From contig CP141126.1 in the NCBI GenBank assembly GCA_035236585.1, forward strand, positions 65,573,414 to 65,637,413: a stretch of DNA of 64,000 bases, in the 5' to 3' direction. The translations under genes and the position numbers were made by a program. Positions 24,997 to 37,560 of the stretch are shown here, piece after piece. The notes beneath the pieces are model-generated. The model ran no database searches, was not told the origin of the DNA, and worked only from the letters and a program-made list of their open reading frames with translations. Origin of the DNA: Warburgia ugandensis. Its lineage: Eukaryota > Streptophyta > Magnoliopsida > Canellales > Canellaceae. How positions within the stretch are numbered: the first letter of the stretch is position 1; each line of letters begins with the position of its first letter.

Positions 24997-27900
24997 TGAT
25001 AAGTGTTCAATTTTTTGTAAAAAGTACCTAATTAGTAGCCCATGTGTTACAAAATATAGTTTTATTTGTTGGGTTTTTTTGAAAATTTGTAACACATGTA
25101 TTTCTAACCACATAATTCAAAATTTTGACATTTTATAGGTTTAGAAGCTAATCCAAAGTAAATATATGAATTCTCATAATTTTCTATAATTTAATTAGGA
25201 TTTTTATTCTTTTTTAGGAATCAAGATGATGATTCAATGACTGAGATTGATTGAGATGAGAATTGAAGATGAAGATTAAAAGACATGCCTAGGGTAAGGA
25301 AGAAATGGGAAGAGTTAAAGGTGACTAAAATATGCCCATGTACAAGCCATACATTTCCACCACCTTTGCATGTGAACCATGAAAGCCACTTAGCCATATA
25401 GGCAATGAGACAATGTGATAAGCTAAGGAAGCCAATCCATGCCATTAAAGCCAAGGGTGTCATATATGAAGCCCAGCTGAATGAGCCTCGAAAGTGAGCC
25501 ATCAAGCTACTTAAGCCAATGCTTCATGGAGTGATACTATTGGAGGAGAATTTCACTCAATTATTCTATACTAAAAGTGAATTTCAAGAGGATAATTAGA
25601 AGATATTTGAATAAAAATCAAAACAGGTAAGCACTCAAGGTGGAGCAATACTGAATGGTTATTTAGTTATTGTTCCAACACCTTAATCTCTTGTTGGCTC
25701 TAATATCATTAAGAGAAAGACCTTCAAGAGGGTCAAGAAAGAAACCCCATTTGATGAAACTGACTTCAACTACCTCTATTGCTAACTTCCTAGTTTTTTT
25801 GAATAAAAGAGTTAGTCTTAGTTGTTTGTGCAGTAGTTACCTTATGAGGAAACGAATCCCATAGCTCCTCCTCTCTCGCTATGCTTCCTCCTTGTTGGCA
25901 AATCATTTTTTTGTGAAGTTTCATGTTAGATTGTATACTAGCTTTGCCTTTCACTTTGAATCCCTCTCCTTGTTCAAGTAAGTAGCCCTACAAGAGAGGT
26001 AGGGGTGTAACCTCTCCTTGTTCAAGTAAGTACCCTTGTAAGAGAGGTAGGGGAGTAAGGGCTTCATGAATTGAAGGCCTGAGATGGTCTGGTCATTAAG
26101 TCCCTAATTTTTGTAAAGAAGATAAGGTTGAGACCAATTGTTCAATTCATTCCCTCCAGCACACCACCGAATTTTGAGGATCTTTCATCTTATCTCTTTT
26201 TCTCTCTCCATCTCTCTTCCCACTTACAATCCAAGGATTCCACGTGAAACATCAAAGGTGGGAGATGTATCCTTCCTAACAAAAATTTGCATCTCCCACC
26301 TTCCTTAAGATTTCTCATATTTCTCATCTCATTCCACTTTTCACTCCATCTTGCCTTCCATTTCCCATCCTAAGGATCCCCTTGATCTATCTTAAATTTA
26401 TTCCAAAACTCCAAGTCAATAGCTTAAGGATTTCAATGATTTTTTTCCTTCTAAATCTCCAAAGGGTTGCACTCCATTTTTAAAATTTTCTTTCCTATTT
26501 TCCTAACTTCTTTCTCCACCTTTGGATTACACCTTATCAAGATTAGGAGTACCCAAATTCCAATACTTCTTAGGTCGCAATGAAATTCTACTTTGGTTGC
26601 CCTAATCTCTACACTCCATCTCCTCCATTTGGCTCTCATTTGAAAGGCATCACACATTCCATTTATCCTTTGGTGTTCAATGATTTTTTACTTTCTAAAA
26701 GATAGATTCACTCCAAAAATTCTATCTTCAATCCATGACTCATCTTTCCCTTAATTGTAGGAAGGGATTTCATCAAGTTAGAAGTGCATATAACCACCTA
26801 AGAGGGCTCCTGTGAAATCATCTTAGAAGAGAGGGATGCTTAACTTCTAAAATTTAGGCATCTCCCACCTTTCCCCCTCCCTAACTCTTCAACGCAATTT
26901 CCCATGGTAGCAAGCCTCCTCCACTTGAAGTGTCATGCCTCACTTCTTGCTCCTTTCCTTTGGTTTTGCGCTCATAATTTCTAGGTTGGATCCCTTTGCT
27001 TATTCCATTGATTGTTGCCTTGTTTTGTCTCTTAGTGTGATATGTTTTCCTATTTCTTTAAGTTCCTTGTCTTCTTGCTATTTGCCTTTTGATTCCAGTC
27101 TTAGATCCTTAGACATAAGGACCACTAATCTCTTGTAGTGGGAGCCAAAAGTTAGTTATCATTATGTAAAGTAATTTGCATGCCTTAGATTCCTTGAATC
27201 CATTATTCTCATTCTCTTCTTTTCACCCTTTTTCCATAGCTATTCTTGGGGTTTACATGCTTGCTAGCTTAGGATTGGAATGCTGAATTACATACAAGAA
27301 TATTGAAAGTATATATTTTGGTTGTATTTTTATCTTTGATTGATTCACACATTCTTGGGAAGATGTGCATCATACCTGTAGCCAATTTCCAGCCAATTAA
27401 ATAAAAATTATTTCATGTTTATTGTTTTGGATTATATGCAATTTCCATGAATGATTTACTTGCTTAAATCTTATTCTTCATGGTTGTTATTCATGCTTTT
27501 TACATTCAATATTTCATGAGCACAACACAATGTCTCCATTCATCCATGCTCCTATGTGCAATGTCAAATCCCATCCATACATCATATAGCACTTTAGTTT
27601 CATATGCTTCACTCTCATGATTCATGCATACGACTTATGGTTCATGCTCATGGCCTTGAAGTATGTTCATTAGAATGTTTTTTGTTTAATTGTTAATTCT
27701 ATCTTAGATCCATGCATTAGTCATGTTAGTTTTCCATGCATTAGTTTTAGTATGATTTATGTGCTCCTTTTATGTCTCTCTCATGCATTGTAGTTACTTA
27801 GTTTCATATGCATATTCCCATTACCCCATGTGCACCATCTAGATGTTTTATTCCTTTAGTTTCATGTTTTGTAGATTAGATTAGTTTATGTTTAGGATTG

Positions 27901-28200
27901 TTTGATTGTTGTTTAGGTTTATTACATGTTAGAATAGTTTTAATAAATTTTCAATTTCAATTTTTTATAGAAAGTTTCTAATTCTAGTTTTAGGAAAGTG
28001 CTACCTTTAGAAAGTGTGTTTTTAGGAAAGTTTCTAAGTTTAGCTTCTTTACTTTTAGTATTTTTTCTCAAGCCATGTTCCTTTTCATGCATGCTTTACT
28101 TTCCATGTTAATTCAATTTTTAGTTTAGAATTAACATCAACTCTTTTGGTTGGGTTAGATAATTTAAATAAAAAATCATCCAATATACATAACTGTGAGG
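24997..28200 (+). mobile_element. 5' LTR of the large Athila
   Basis: Aligns by eye with the 3' LTR (47505-48665 plus 51263-52842). Differences: an insertion of about 540 bp (about 25650-26190) that is absent from the 3' LTR, and a terminal portion (about 27571 onward) repeated further downstream. Without these the LTR is about 2.75 kb, equal to the 3' copy. No supported gene; short open stretches here have shared counterparts in non-coding positions of the other LTR. Confidence 0.7.
25964..26059 (+). repeat. Two-unit 48-bp tandem repeat
   Basis: ctctccttgttcaagtaagt starts at 25964 and again at 26012, followed each time by a segment with agagaggtagggg. It lies inside the insertion specific to the 5' LTR. 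Confidence 0.85.
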
Positions 28201-29016
28201 GGACTTTTGCAAGAGGAGGGGTGGTGATCTTGTGGGCCAAAGCTTCATCAAATTTTATTTCTTTCCTATATTAGGGTTTTTCATGTAGCACTTTAGTTGC
28301 TTTTGCATTACTCTCATGATTCATGCATACAATTCATGGTTTCATATGCATCACTCTCATGATTCATGCATACAACTCATAGTTCATGCACTTAGTCTTT
28401 AAGTATGTTCATTAGAAAGTTCCTTGTTTAATTGTTATTTCTTTCTTATATTCATGCATTAGTCAAGTTAGATTTTGATGTAGTAGCTTAAGTATAATTT
28501 ATGTGCACCTTTATGTCTCTCTCATGCATTGTAGTTACATAGTTTCATATGCATATTCCCATTACCCCATGCGCACCATCTAGATGTTTTATTCCTTTAG
28601 TTGCACATTTTGTAGAATAGATTAGTTTATTTTTAGTATTGTTTGATTGTTATTTAAGTTTATTACATGTAAGAATAATTTTAGTAAATTTCCAATTTTA
28701 GTTTTTTTAGAAAGTTTCAAATTGTAGTTCTAGGAAAGTTCTATTTTTAGAAAGTGTGTTTTTAGGAAGTTTAGCTAGTTTACTTTTAGTATTTTTTTCC
28801 CATTCCATGTTCCTTTTCATGCATGCTTTAATTTCCATATTAATTCAATTTTTAGATTAGAATAAACATCAACTCTTTTGGCTATGTTAGATAATGTAAA
28901 TAAAAAGTCTATCCATTATACAAAATGGTGAGATTCCTCATGGGATCGACCTTACTCACATACATCTACTATAATTGATTTGTGATCTTAGTTAATGAAA
29001 GAATACATGACGTTTT

Positions 29017-29034
29017 TGGTGCTGTTACTAGGGA
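29017..29034 (+). other. Degenerate internal primer-binding site
   Basis: TGGTGCTGTTACTAGGGA, 13 of 18 matches to the canonical tRNA-Asp site, all five differences being transitions. It is the middle copy within the repeated LTR/leader units. Confidence 0.7.
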
Positions 29035-30010
29035 ATCACAACGAATATTTGGTTGGATCAAAGTTTAGATTATTTGTCTCTATTCTAGGTTTAGGTTACA
29101 TTAAATTATGTTTTTTGCATCATTCTTGTATATCTTGCTATTCCTCACAAATTGACCTTATTTTATTTATTTTTGTGCTAGGAGGATTTCGTAAGAGGTG
29201 CTGTGGCGATCTTGTGGGCCAAAGCTTCATCAAATTTTATTGCTTTCCTAGATTAGGGTTTCTCATATATCTCTGTAGTTTCATATGCATCACTCTCATG
29301 ATTCATGCATACAACTCATGGTTTCGTATGCATCACTCTCATGATTCATGCATACAACTCATGATTCATGCACATGGTCTTGAAGTATCTTCATTAGATA
29401 GTTTCTTATTTAATTGTTAATTCTTTCTTAGATCCATGCACTAGTCACATTAGTTTTCCACGCATTAGTTAAAGTATGATTTATGTGCACCTTTTATGTC
29501 TCTCCCATGCATCATCGTTATTTAGTTTCTTATGCATATTCCCATCACCCCATGCACACCATCTAGATATTTTATTCCTTTAGTTTCATGTTTTGTAGAT
29601 TAGATTAGTTTATATTTTGGGTTGTGTAATTGTTGTTTAAGATTATTACATGTTAGAATGTTTTTAGTAAATTTCCAATTTTAGTTTCTTTAGAAAGTTT
29701 CTAATTGTAGTTTTAGAGAAGTGCTATTTTTAGAAAGTGTGTTTATAGGAAACTTTGTAACTTTAGCTTGTTTAATTTTTGTATTTTTTTCTCATTGCAT
29801 GTTCCTTTTAATGCATGCTTTAGTTTCCATGTTAATTCAATTTTTTGATTAGAATAAACACCAACTCTTTTGGCTAGGTAAGTTAATTTAAATAAAAATC
29901 CATCCAACATAAAAAATCGAGAGATTCCTCTTGGGAGTGACCTCACTCATGTACATCTACTTCAAATGATTCATGCGCTTCCAAGTCAATTAAAACATAC
30001 GCCAAGTTTT

Positions 30011-30028
30011 TGGTGCCGTTGCTGGGGA
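30011..30028 (+). other. tRNA-Asp-type primer-binding site
   Basis: TGGTGCCGTTGCTGGGGA, 16 of 18 matches to TGGCGCCGTTGCCGGGGA, 6 bp after the LTR end at 30004. This is the functional position for the downstream interior. Confidence 0.88.
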
Positions 30029-31329
30029 ATCGTAATGGATTTGTGGTTCGATCATAGTTTAGATTATCTATCTCTAGGCTAAGTTAGGATGCATTAGATT
30101 ATGAATTTCACATCATTCTTGCATATCTTATTAATTCCTCAAAAATTGACCATCTTTTGTTTATTTTTTTGTTAGGAGAATTTTGCAAAAGGAACAGTGG
30201 TGTTCTTGTGGGCCAAAGCTTTATCAAATTTTATTGCATAAATTAGGGTTTTTCCTTTTGAGTCAACTTGTAGTAAGGCCTCATTGTAATTTGTGATTTA
30301 TTATTCAATTTTAAATGGGTTGTATTAATACTAGGAAAGTGTGGGGTCTGGCGGCTCATACTTGATTTTCATCAGAAACCCCACTATAAGCATCCCTCAC
30401 TCTGTTTTACATTTAGTATAGTGGCATTTAGAAGTTTGCTTGTTGATGATAATTTAACTTATATAGTTTAGGATCATTCATTATACTTGTTGCATTTATC
30501 TAGGTTTTTTGCATTAATTGTGCACCTATTGAACAAAGGTTAGCCTAAGCTCGGCTATAACTACGGCATAGACTGCATGGTTATAGCGTCCTATGTGTTA
30601 AGGTGCTTGACCCTTTGTTAGATAGCATATAGGTAGGCATTCGTTTGCTTTCTTTGTATTCCATTACATATTTAAGTGCTTCATGGTGAAATGGATCACA
30701 CTAATAGTAAGGGCCCGATAGGAATCCTCATAAGATAAGGACTAGATTTTATCAACAAATCCTTGGCCCAGCAAGATAAGGACTAGATTTTATCACCAAA
30801 TCCTTGGCCCACCAAATTCCTTGTATGTTTGCCATCCTAGCCCTTGAACTATTAATTTAAAATCAAGTAGCAAGAGACTTAGGGTCTTGAGCGCATAGGA
30901 ACCTTTTAGAGGGAGGAGATATATTATCGCTTTAGTGGCTTCTGAGCATCGTGGTTATAGTAGGTACTCAAAATCCAAGTGATTGTCCCATAACTTTTGT
31001 TGACGTTGGTTGAGGTTTAAATGCCTCCTGACATGAGAATTGTATTAACTACTTTATATTAGAACCTAACTAGTAAGCAATAGTTGAACTTGGATAAAAG
31101 AAGGAGCTACCTAGATTTAGGTCAAGAAAGCTACAACCCTTCACATTAGTGAAGATCACTAAATCATCTCAATTAGGAAATGATTAGGATTGATTGTGCA
31201 TCATATAGAGTTAGGTGTAGCATATAGTTAGGTTGCATCATTTATATAGGTTTATTTTAATGCATGTAAGGATGTCAATCCTAGAACATTGAATTAGTAC
31301 CATTAGACCTAGAGATTGAGTGTACCCAT
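30029..31329 (+). other. Leader of the large Athila
   Basis: Non-coding 1.3 kb between primer-binding site and gag. The section 30900-31150 (gttgacgttggttgaggttt, then cctcctgacatgag) has counterparts at 955-1120 minus, 39130-39400 and, more weakly, 58450-58580. A direct repeat of about 51 bp (gataaggactagattttatc) occurs at about 30734 and 30778. No gene. Confidence 0.6.
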
Positions 31330-32900
31330 AGGCAACGGGTAAGAAACCAAGTTCCTGACCCTATGGTTGAGCTATTGGCAGAAGTTGAGCATAAGGCTAT
31401 TAGAGATTTCTATGTGCCACTCTAGCTAAATACTGCTTCATGCATCACATTACCTTCCACAAATGCAAACCATTTTGAGCTAAAACATGGAGTCATTTAG
31501 TTACTCCTCACATTTTATGGTAAAAAAAGAGAAGATCCACACTTGCATATTAAGGAATTCCTTAATATTTGCACCACATTTAAGTTTTGAAATGTTTCAG
31601 ATGACCCATTTAAGCTTAGGTGTTACCATTATTGCTAAAATAAAAGGCCAAGTCATGGATAAATTCTTTATAGGTTGGGTCCATCAATACATGGGACTAG
31701 TTGTCTTGAAAGTTTTTGTGCAAATTCTTCCCTATCCATAAGACTAATGCCCTTCATAGGGAGATTATCAACTTCTGGCAAAGAGATGATGAACAATATT
31801 ATGAATGCTAGGAAAGGAAGAATGAATTTCTACAGAGGTGTCCCCCTCATGGATTTGAAAAATGATAGCAAGTTCAATACTTTTATGAGGCCTTAACACC
31901 TCAAAATAGATAAATGGTAGATTTAGCAAATGGAGGGACCCTCATCTTAAAAGATGAGAAAGAGGCATGGGAAAATTTCCAAACTTTCATTTATAATTCT
32001 CAGCAATCGGATTATTCCAATAGGAGAGAGAGAGAAATACCTAGCCTCCCAAGAAAGAAGACATGTATGCAATAAGTGTAACCACAGATATATCCTATAT
32101 GCTTAATTCTATAATTGAGAGAATGGACAAGTTTGATTCCTTAGGTGGGAGAGTGGACAAACTTGAAAATATGTTTCATACCTTCATAGCTGCTACTACA
32201 TCCACTAAGCCTCAATAGGAGGTCGGTGCTATTTGTTCTAGCTCAGCCCATTTAACCACAACCTATCCATCGACTAGAGTGTATAATGAATATCTTCTAG
32301 AATAATTGAATGCCATGGACACATATAGCAACCCTAGCAATAACCCCTACTCTAAGACCTATAATTTAAGATGGGTAGGCATCTTGACGTTTCATAGCCG
32401 AAGAACAATTACTAGCAAGGATCATATGTGAATCCCCTATACAGAATTTTCCTAGAGCTTTAGTTCCCTAGTAGTCACCTAGTTTTTAGCTCCCTTAGCA
32501 ACAAAAGAAACCAACATTTGAGGAGAATATGTAGTTACTCAAAGAAAGATCCTTAAAACAAAATGGGGAGACTAAAAAGGCCCTACATCAATTGTAGAAT
32601 TGTAGTCAACATTCTGCCGATATCAACTCCCAAGCTATTGCCAAGATAGAAATGTAAATGAGCCAATTTTTAATTACTTTAAATGATAGAGGAAAGGGAT
32701 AGTTTCCTAGTTAGCCAATCCCAAACCCTAAGGGCCAATTTGAGATAGGGCCTAGTTCACATATGCAAAATTCTCATGCGTAAAGAAAGTCCATTACTAC
32801 CCTTAGGAGTGGTTGTTAGGTTGATAATAAAGTAGGAAAACTATAAAAACTATAGAGGAGAATGAACCAGTTAAAACACAGGAGAAAGAGAAGATACAAA
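31330..32900 (+). pseudogene. gag: Athila gag, broken
   Basis: The frame fragments give VPDPMVELLAE, NANHFELKHGVI, then KKREDPHLHIKEFLNICTTF, the N-terminal part of Athila gag, followed in another frame by an NFWQREDEQ-like segment and a stretch with FNTFMRP. Later segments include LANGGTLILKDEKEAWENFQ (about 31925), a short region rich in Lys and Glu, and SNPSNNPYSKTYNLRW (about 32315), which belongs to the linker seen in this clade. Multiple stops and frameshifts exclude a product. Gag would form the particle shell. Confidence 0.7.
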
Positions 32901-33169
32901 AATCTCATATTCCATCTGAATTTGTAGTGGAGGCACACTATGTGCCTAAATCTCCATTCCCTCAATTGCTCAACAAGGCTAAGAAAGCAAAAATTTCAAT
33001 TCCATAATGGATGCATTCAAGCATGTGCAAATTAGCATACCATTACTCAACATAATTCATGATATCCTGCTTATGCCAAATTCTTTAAAGAGATTTGCAC
33101 ACAAAAGAGAAAACTTAATGTGTAAAAGAAAGCCTTTCTCATTGAGCAGGCAATCTCTTTAATCTAACA

Positions 33170-33420
33170 CCAAACCCCTCCTAAGTTTAGAGACCTAGGA
33201 TATCCTACCATTTCTTATATTATTAGAGATCACATCATTAATAAGGCATTAATTGATTTAAGGATTAGTGTCAATTTATTGTCATATTTTGTCTATGAGA
33301 AACTAAGACTAGGTGGCCTTAAACCAACAAATACCATGCTACAGTTGGTAGATAGATCAATAAAGATACCATGTGATATGGTCGAGGATGTGTAAATACA
33401 GGTGGACTAATTTTACTATC
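33170..33420 (+). pseudogene. pro: Athila aspartic protease, active site altered
   Basis: The segment reads KALIDLRISVNLLSYFVYEK, then LGGLKPTNTMLQLVDRSIK and VEDV, in the order of Athila proteases. The active-site motif expected as D-L-G-A-S is DLRIS here, so Gly and Ala are lost. The homologous domain at 60557 keeps DLGAS. A protease would process the polyprotein; this one should be inactive, and it is preceded and followed by stops. Confidence 0.72.
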
Positions 33421-33959
33421 TTGTATATTTTATTGTACTAGATACCAGTCTGTGTCAATCCTAATAGTCAAATCTTGGTCATACTCGAAGGTTCATTTTT
33501 GCTAATGTCCAATTCCATAATAAATTGTAGAAATGGTGTGATGAACTTATCTTTCGGTAATATGAAAGTCAAGCTCAATGTTTTTAATGGCAACAATTAG
33601 TATTTAGACCTTGATGATTCATATGTAGTAAATTTAATTAAAGGTCTAATTTAAGATACTAATCCACCATTGTCCATCTTAGATCCACTTGAGGCATGTC
33701 TAATGCACTTTAACTATGATTTTGACGTAGACAAGACCATTACGGATGCAAATAATTTGTTAGATGCAGCACCAATTATGGATACCTCCAAATGGGGACC
33801 TCATGTGGAACCAATTCCTCTATCATAATCTGTCCCTGAACGATCTATAGAAAAACCACCTACCTTGGTCCTCAAGCCCTTACAAAAAAAATATAAAATG
33901 TTCATACCTAGGACTAGATGAATCCTTACCTATTATTATAGCTTTAGATCTAGATTAAG
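33421..33959 (+). other. Protease to reverse transcriptase linker, decayed
   Basis: Polyprotein linker with fragments such as IINCRNGVMNLSFGNMKVKL (33515-33580) that parallel 60955-61015 in the third Athila. Several stops. Confidence 0.5.
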
Positions 33960-35000
33960 AATAGAAAGGTCAACTTCTTGGTGTTCTTAAAGAACACAAG
34001 ACTGCTTTAGGGTGGACCATAATAGACATCAAAGGGATTAGACCTGTTGTGTGTATACATAGAATTCACCTAGAAGAAAATGCTAAACCATTTAGGGAAA
34101 TATAGATGAGACTAAATCCCTATATGAAGGAAGTGGTGACTAATGAAGGGCTTAAACTCTTAGATGCTGGTGTCATTTACCTCATATTTGACACCACTTG
34201 GGTCAGCCTAGTTCAGGTTGTCCTCAAAAATTCCATAGTCATGGTAATTAGGAATGAGGATAATGAGTTAGTGCCTACTTGCATGAGCACCAGGTGGAGA
34301 CTTTTTATTGATTGCTGAAAATTGAACTCGGTTATGAGGTAAGATCACTTTCCTCTTCCTTTCATATATCAAATGCTAAAAAGGTTAGCCACTTATAATT
34401 ACTACTACTTTCTTGATGGTTATTCTAGCTATAACTAGATTTCTATAGCATCTAAAGACCAAGAGAAGATTACCTTCACTTATTGTTGTATGCCATTTGG
34501 AGTTTGTAACACTCCAACTACTTTTCAAAGCTGTATCCTGAGCATATTTTTAGACATGGTTGAGAGGTTTCTAGAGGTGTTTATGGATGATGTCTTAGTG
34601 TTTGGATCTTCATTTGATGAGTGCCTACAATGTTTAAAGTTAGTTCACGCTAGGTGTTAGGAAAAGAACTTAGTGTTAAACTAGGAGAGATGTCATTTTA
34701 TGGTTTAAAATGGCATTGTTTTAGGCCATATCATATCACAATGGTATAGAAGTAGACAAAGCTAAAGTGGATGTAATCTTTACCCTTCGTCCTCCATGGA
34801 CAGAAAAAAGAAATTCACTCATTTTTCGGCCATGTTGGGTTCTATATAAGATTCATTAAGGACTTTAGTAGAATTGCCAAGCCCATATGTAATTTACTTA
34901 TGAAGGAGGTATCTTTTGTCTTTGATGATGACTACAAGAAAGCATTTGAGTGCCTAAAGACTAAGTTAACTTCTACGCCTATAATTCGATTGCTAGACTA
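33960..35000 (+). pseudogene. pol: Athila reverse transcriptase, broken
   Basis: Fragments in family order: IDIKGIRPVVCIHRIHLEEN (about 34025), MRLNPYMKEVV (34109), VVLKNSIVMVIRNEDNELVP (about 34220), then YCCMPFGVCNTPTTFQ (about 34480), the catalytic FMDDVLVFG (about 34583), and LGHIISQ (about 34720). The FMDD form of the catalytic motif is typical of Athila. Several stops (for example after IDC at 34316) and frame changes make it non-functional. It would copy the RNA genome into DNA in the particle. Confidence 0.78.
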
Positions 35001-35019
35001 GAGTATACCATTTTAGATT

Positions 35020-35430
35020 ATATGTAATGCTTCAGACTATGCAGTTTGGGCTATTTAGGGCAGCATATTGATAAAATTCCCTACATGATAAACTACACTA
35101 GTAAGACACTCAACCATGCCCAACTCAATTATTCAACTATAGAGAAGGAGTTGTTGGTAGTAATTTTTGCACTAGATAAGTTTAGATCTTACATGTTCGG
35201 ATGTAAGGTCATAGTATACTCGAACCATGCAGCATCAAAATATCTTCTTTCTAAAACGGGTGTAAAACCTAGGCTAATCAGATGGATAATATTGCTACAA
35301 GAATTTGATCTAAAAATTTGGGATAAGAAAGGTTTCAAAATTTTTGTAGCAAACCACTTGTCCAGACTAGTTGTGGAATGCACTAGCAAAAATGTGACCA
35401 TTACAGAGACATTTCCAAATGAACAATAGT
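35020..35430 (+). pseudogene. pol: Athila RNase H domain
   Basis: An open stretch of 127 codons (35046-35429) has LGQHIDKIPYMINYTSKTL, YSTIEKELLVVIFALDKFRSY, KYLLSKTGVKPRLIRWI and VANHLSRL, which is the RNase H and tether of Athila-type elements. The conserved Asp of the DH motif usually seen as FTDHAALKY is changed (YSNHAASKY). The reading frame starts after a stop, so it is a fragment of the polyprotein rather than a gene. Confidence 0.8.
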
Positions 35431-35439
35431 TGCACATTT

Positions 35440-36289
35440 CCCAATTTCCTTGGTATGGAGACATAATATCTTGTCACAGGTCAAGCGCCTAGTCATTGGT
35501 CTAAACATGATAGAAAGAACTTATTGCTGAGATTACTTCGGACAATCCATACTTGTTTAAGTACTATCCTAATTAGGCCATTATGAGATGTATACCAGAT
35601 AATGAACATCACAAGATCATTTACTTTTGTCATGATAATGCTTGTAGGGACCATTTTAGGTCCAAGAAGATAGTTGCAAAAATTTTGCTGTGTAGTTTTT
35701 ATTGGCACACCATTTTTAGGGATTCATATATTTACTGCATAGCATGTGTGAGATGTCAACAATTAGGGAGTATAGGGAAAAGAAATATGATGTTCTTAAA
35801 CCCCATTCTCATCATTGAGCCTTTTGATGTTTGGGGCATTGATTTTTTGGGACCTTTTCCTAACTCCTTTAGGTATCTGTACATTCTTGTGGGGGTGGAT
35901 TATATGTCAAAATAGGTAAAATCCATACCATGAAAGATCAATAGGGTGGTAGTCAAGTTCTTAAAAGAAAATATATTTGTACGCGGGCACACCTAATGCC
36001 ATAATTAGTAATGGGGGTAAACACTTACACAATAGGGTGTTTGAGAACTTAATGAAGAAATATGGTGTAAACCTTATGATAACTACCCCTTATCATCCCC
36101 AGACCAGTGGACAAGTGGAGGTGTCTAATAAGGAAATAAAGAAAATTTTAGAAAAGACAGTCAAGTCAAATAGGAAAGATTGGTCTTTGAGCCTTAGTGA
36201 TGCTTTATGGGCCTACCTTACTGCTTGGTCTATGGAAAGGCCTACCACCTCTTGGTAGAACTTGAGCAAAGCACATATTGGGCTACCAA
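35440..36289 (+). pseudogene. int: Athila integrase, truncated by an insertion
   Basis: The zinc-binding part shows CHDNACRDHF and YCIACVRCQ (35630-35760). The catalytic core shows DVWGIDFLGPFP with the first Asp, then ISNGGKHLHN where the second Asp (usual ISDGG) has become Asn, then HPQTSGQVEVSNKEIKK with the Glu. Stops lie after DYMSK (35913) and elsewhere. The domain ends at 36289, where ACCAA precedes the Tekay-like LTR; the fragments just before this fit the family's VELEHKAYWA segment in another frame. Confidence 0.8.
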
Positions 36290-36754
36290 TGTAACACTCC
36301 TAATTTTTTTGTAATAAAAATATAATAGTGAAATTGAAGATTTCAAGGAAAAATCAGGCTGGAATGTTAGGTTTAGCAAAAACGTACTTCATATAGAAGT
36401 ACAAATAAGGCATAAAGATATGCATAAGTGAAAACATATCTTATGAACCCTTCAGAATGACTGTAAGCACGGTGCATTTTGAATTTGGAGTGAAAAACCT
36501 TTATTTTCATAGGAGTAAACTCAAAATTTTATACATAAAGGGCAAAATGGTCTTTATACACATGTGGGGCCCACATGGGGCCCACAAAGGACCCAAAATG
36601 GAATCCAATGACCAGACCACGTGCAATCATGGGTCAAACCACTACCACCAGCTAGTGGAGAAGGAGATGGTAGTGGGAATCAAATAAATATTAAATATTA
36701 AAAAGGAAAAAAGCATAATAATTAGGTGTTATGATGAAAAACACTAAAAATCCA

Positions 36755-36763
36755 TATAAATAG
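36755..36763 (+). promoter_or_regulatory. Probable TATA box of the Tekay-like LTR
   Basis: TATAAATAG, about 465 bp after the LTR start. Plant LTR promoters commonly have such a box; the start site cannot be set from sequence. The 3' LTR is truncated just before this position. Confidence 0.5.
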
Positions 36764-37560
36764 ACATCATAAAAATTCCCAAAAATATTCCAAAAATACA
36801 TCACGAAGTCCCCTAGATCTGCCAAAATATTAGACCAAAATTCATCCTCCTTCTCCCTCTTTTCTCCTCCCTTTCCTTGCATTTTATTCCCCCTGTTAGA
36901 GTGTCCACAAAAGCACCCGGAGGAATATTCCTCTTCTGGATATTGGGCGCTTCCATAGACACGTCATCCCAACGAGAAGGGTTTTCACCCTGCTACGGTT
37001 TTTGAGCTATACGTTAATTTTCAGCCATTGAAACCTAATCTTGACCATTGGATAGTTGGGTAATATCAAGATATATAAAACCCATTTGATTTGACCATAA
37101 TCCGTGGAGTATCCGTGGATCAATCAGCGAAAAACGGAAGCTTCGGCGACCTATATTATAAGGAGTGGATTTTTTGGTTTTTCCAGCATATATCCGGAAT
37201 ATCTTCTTCCAGGTAGGTGCACTTGCACCCCTATTTCATTTATAGTAGGTTAGTTTGGTTTTCAGGCAAAGATGGGAGCTCCCCAACCGTTGATCCGTCG
37301 GAGACGATGGATCCAGCACTGAGGGTTGAGATCCCATCGATCCACATCTCAGATGTTACTTCTGAGCTGATGGATGGATTCCTGGGGCCCAAAAACCCCA
37401 GGATGTGAAATCTGGATTCTCGATTTTACTGGATGGGGGAGATCCGTACCTGTAACCCAGATTTGATCTGGGCTGTCTATTCTGTTAACTGAAAATCATA
37501 ATTCTTCAATTCAGATCTTGATATAGCTCTGATTTTAGATCAGAAAAATGCTATGGACTC

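Larger units (their letters stand above)
27571..30250 (+). repeat. Triplicated LTR-end plus leader units
   Basis: Three copies of the LTR 3' part (marker gaagtatgttcattaga-like at about 27658, 28401 and 29381) alternate with three copies of leader sequence (marker cttgtgggccaaagctt at about 28229, 29209 and 30205). The second and third copies keep a primer-binding site between the parts (29017 and 30011); the first has lost about 240 bp there. Unit spacing is about 743 and 980 bp. Confidence 0.8.

Noticed and set aside
28995..29420. 141-codon frame
   Set aside because: It crosses a degenerate primer-binding site and leader/LTR repeat units, so it is not a gene.
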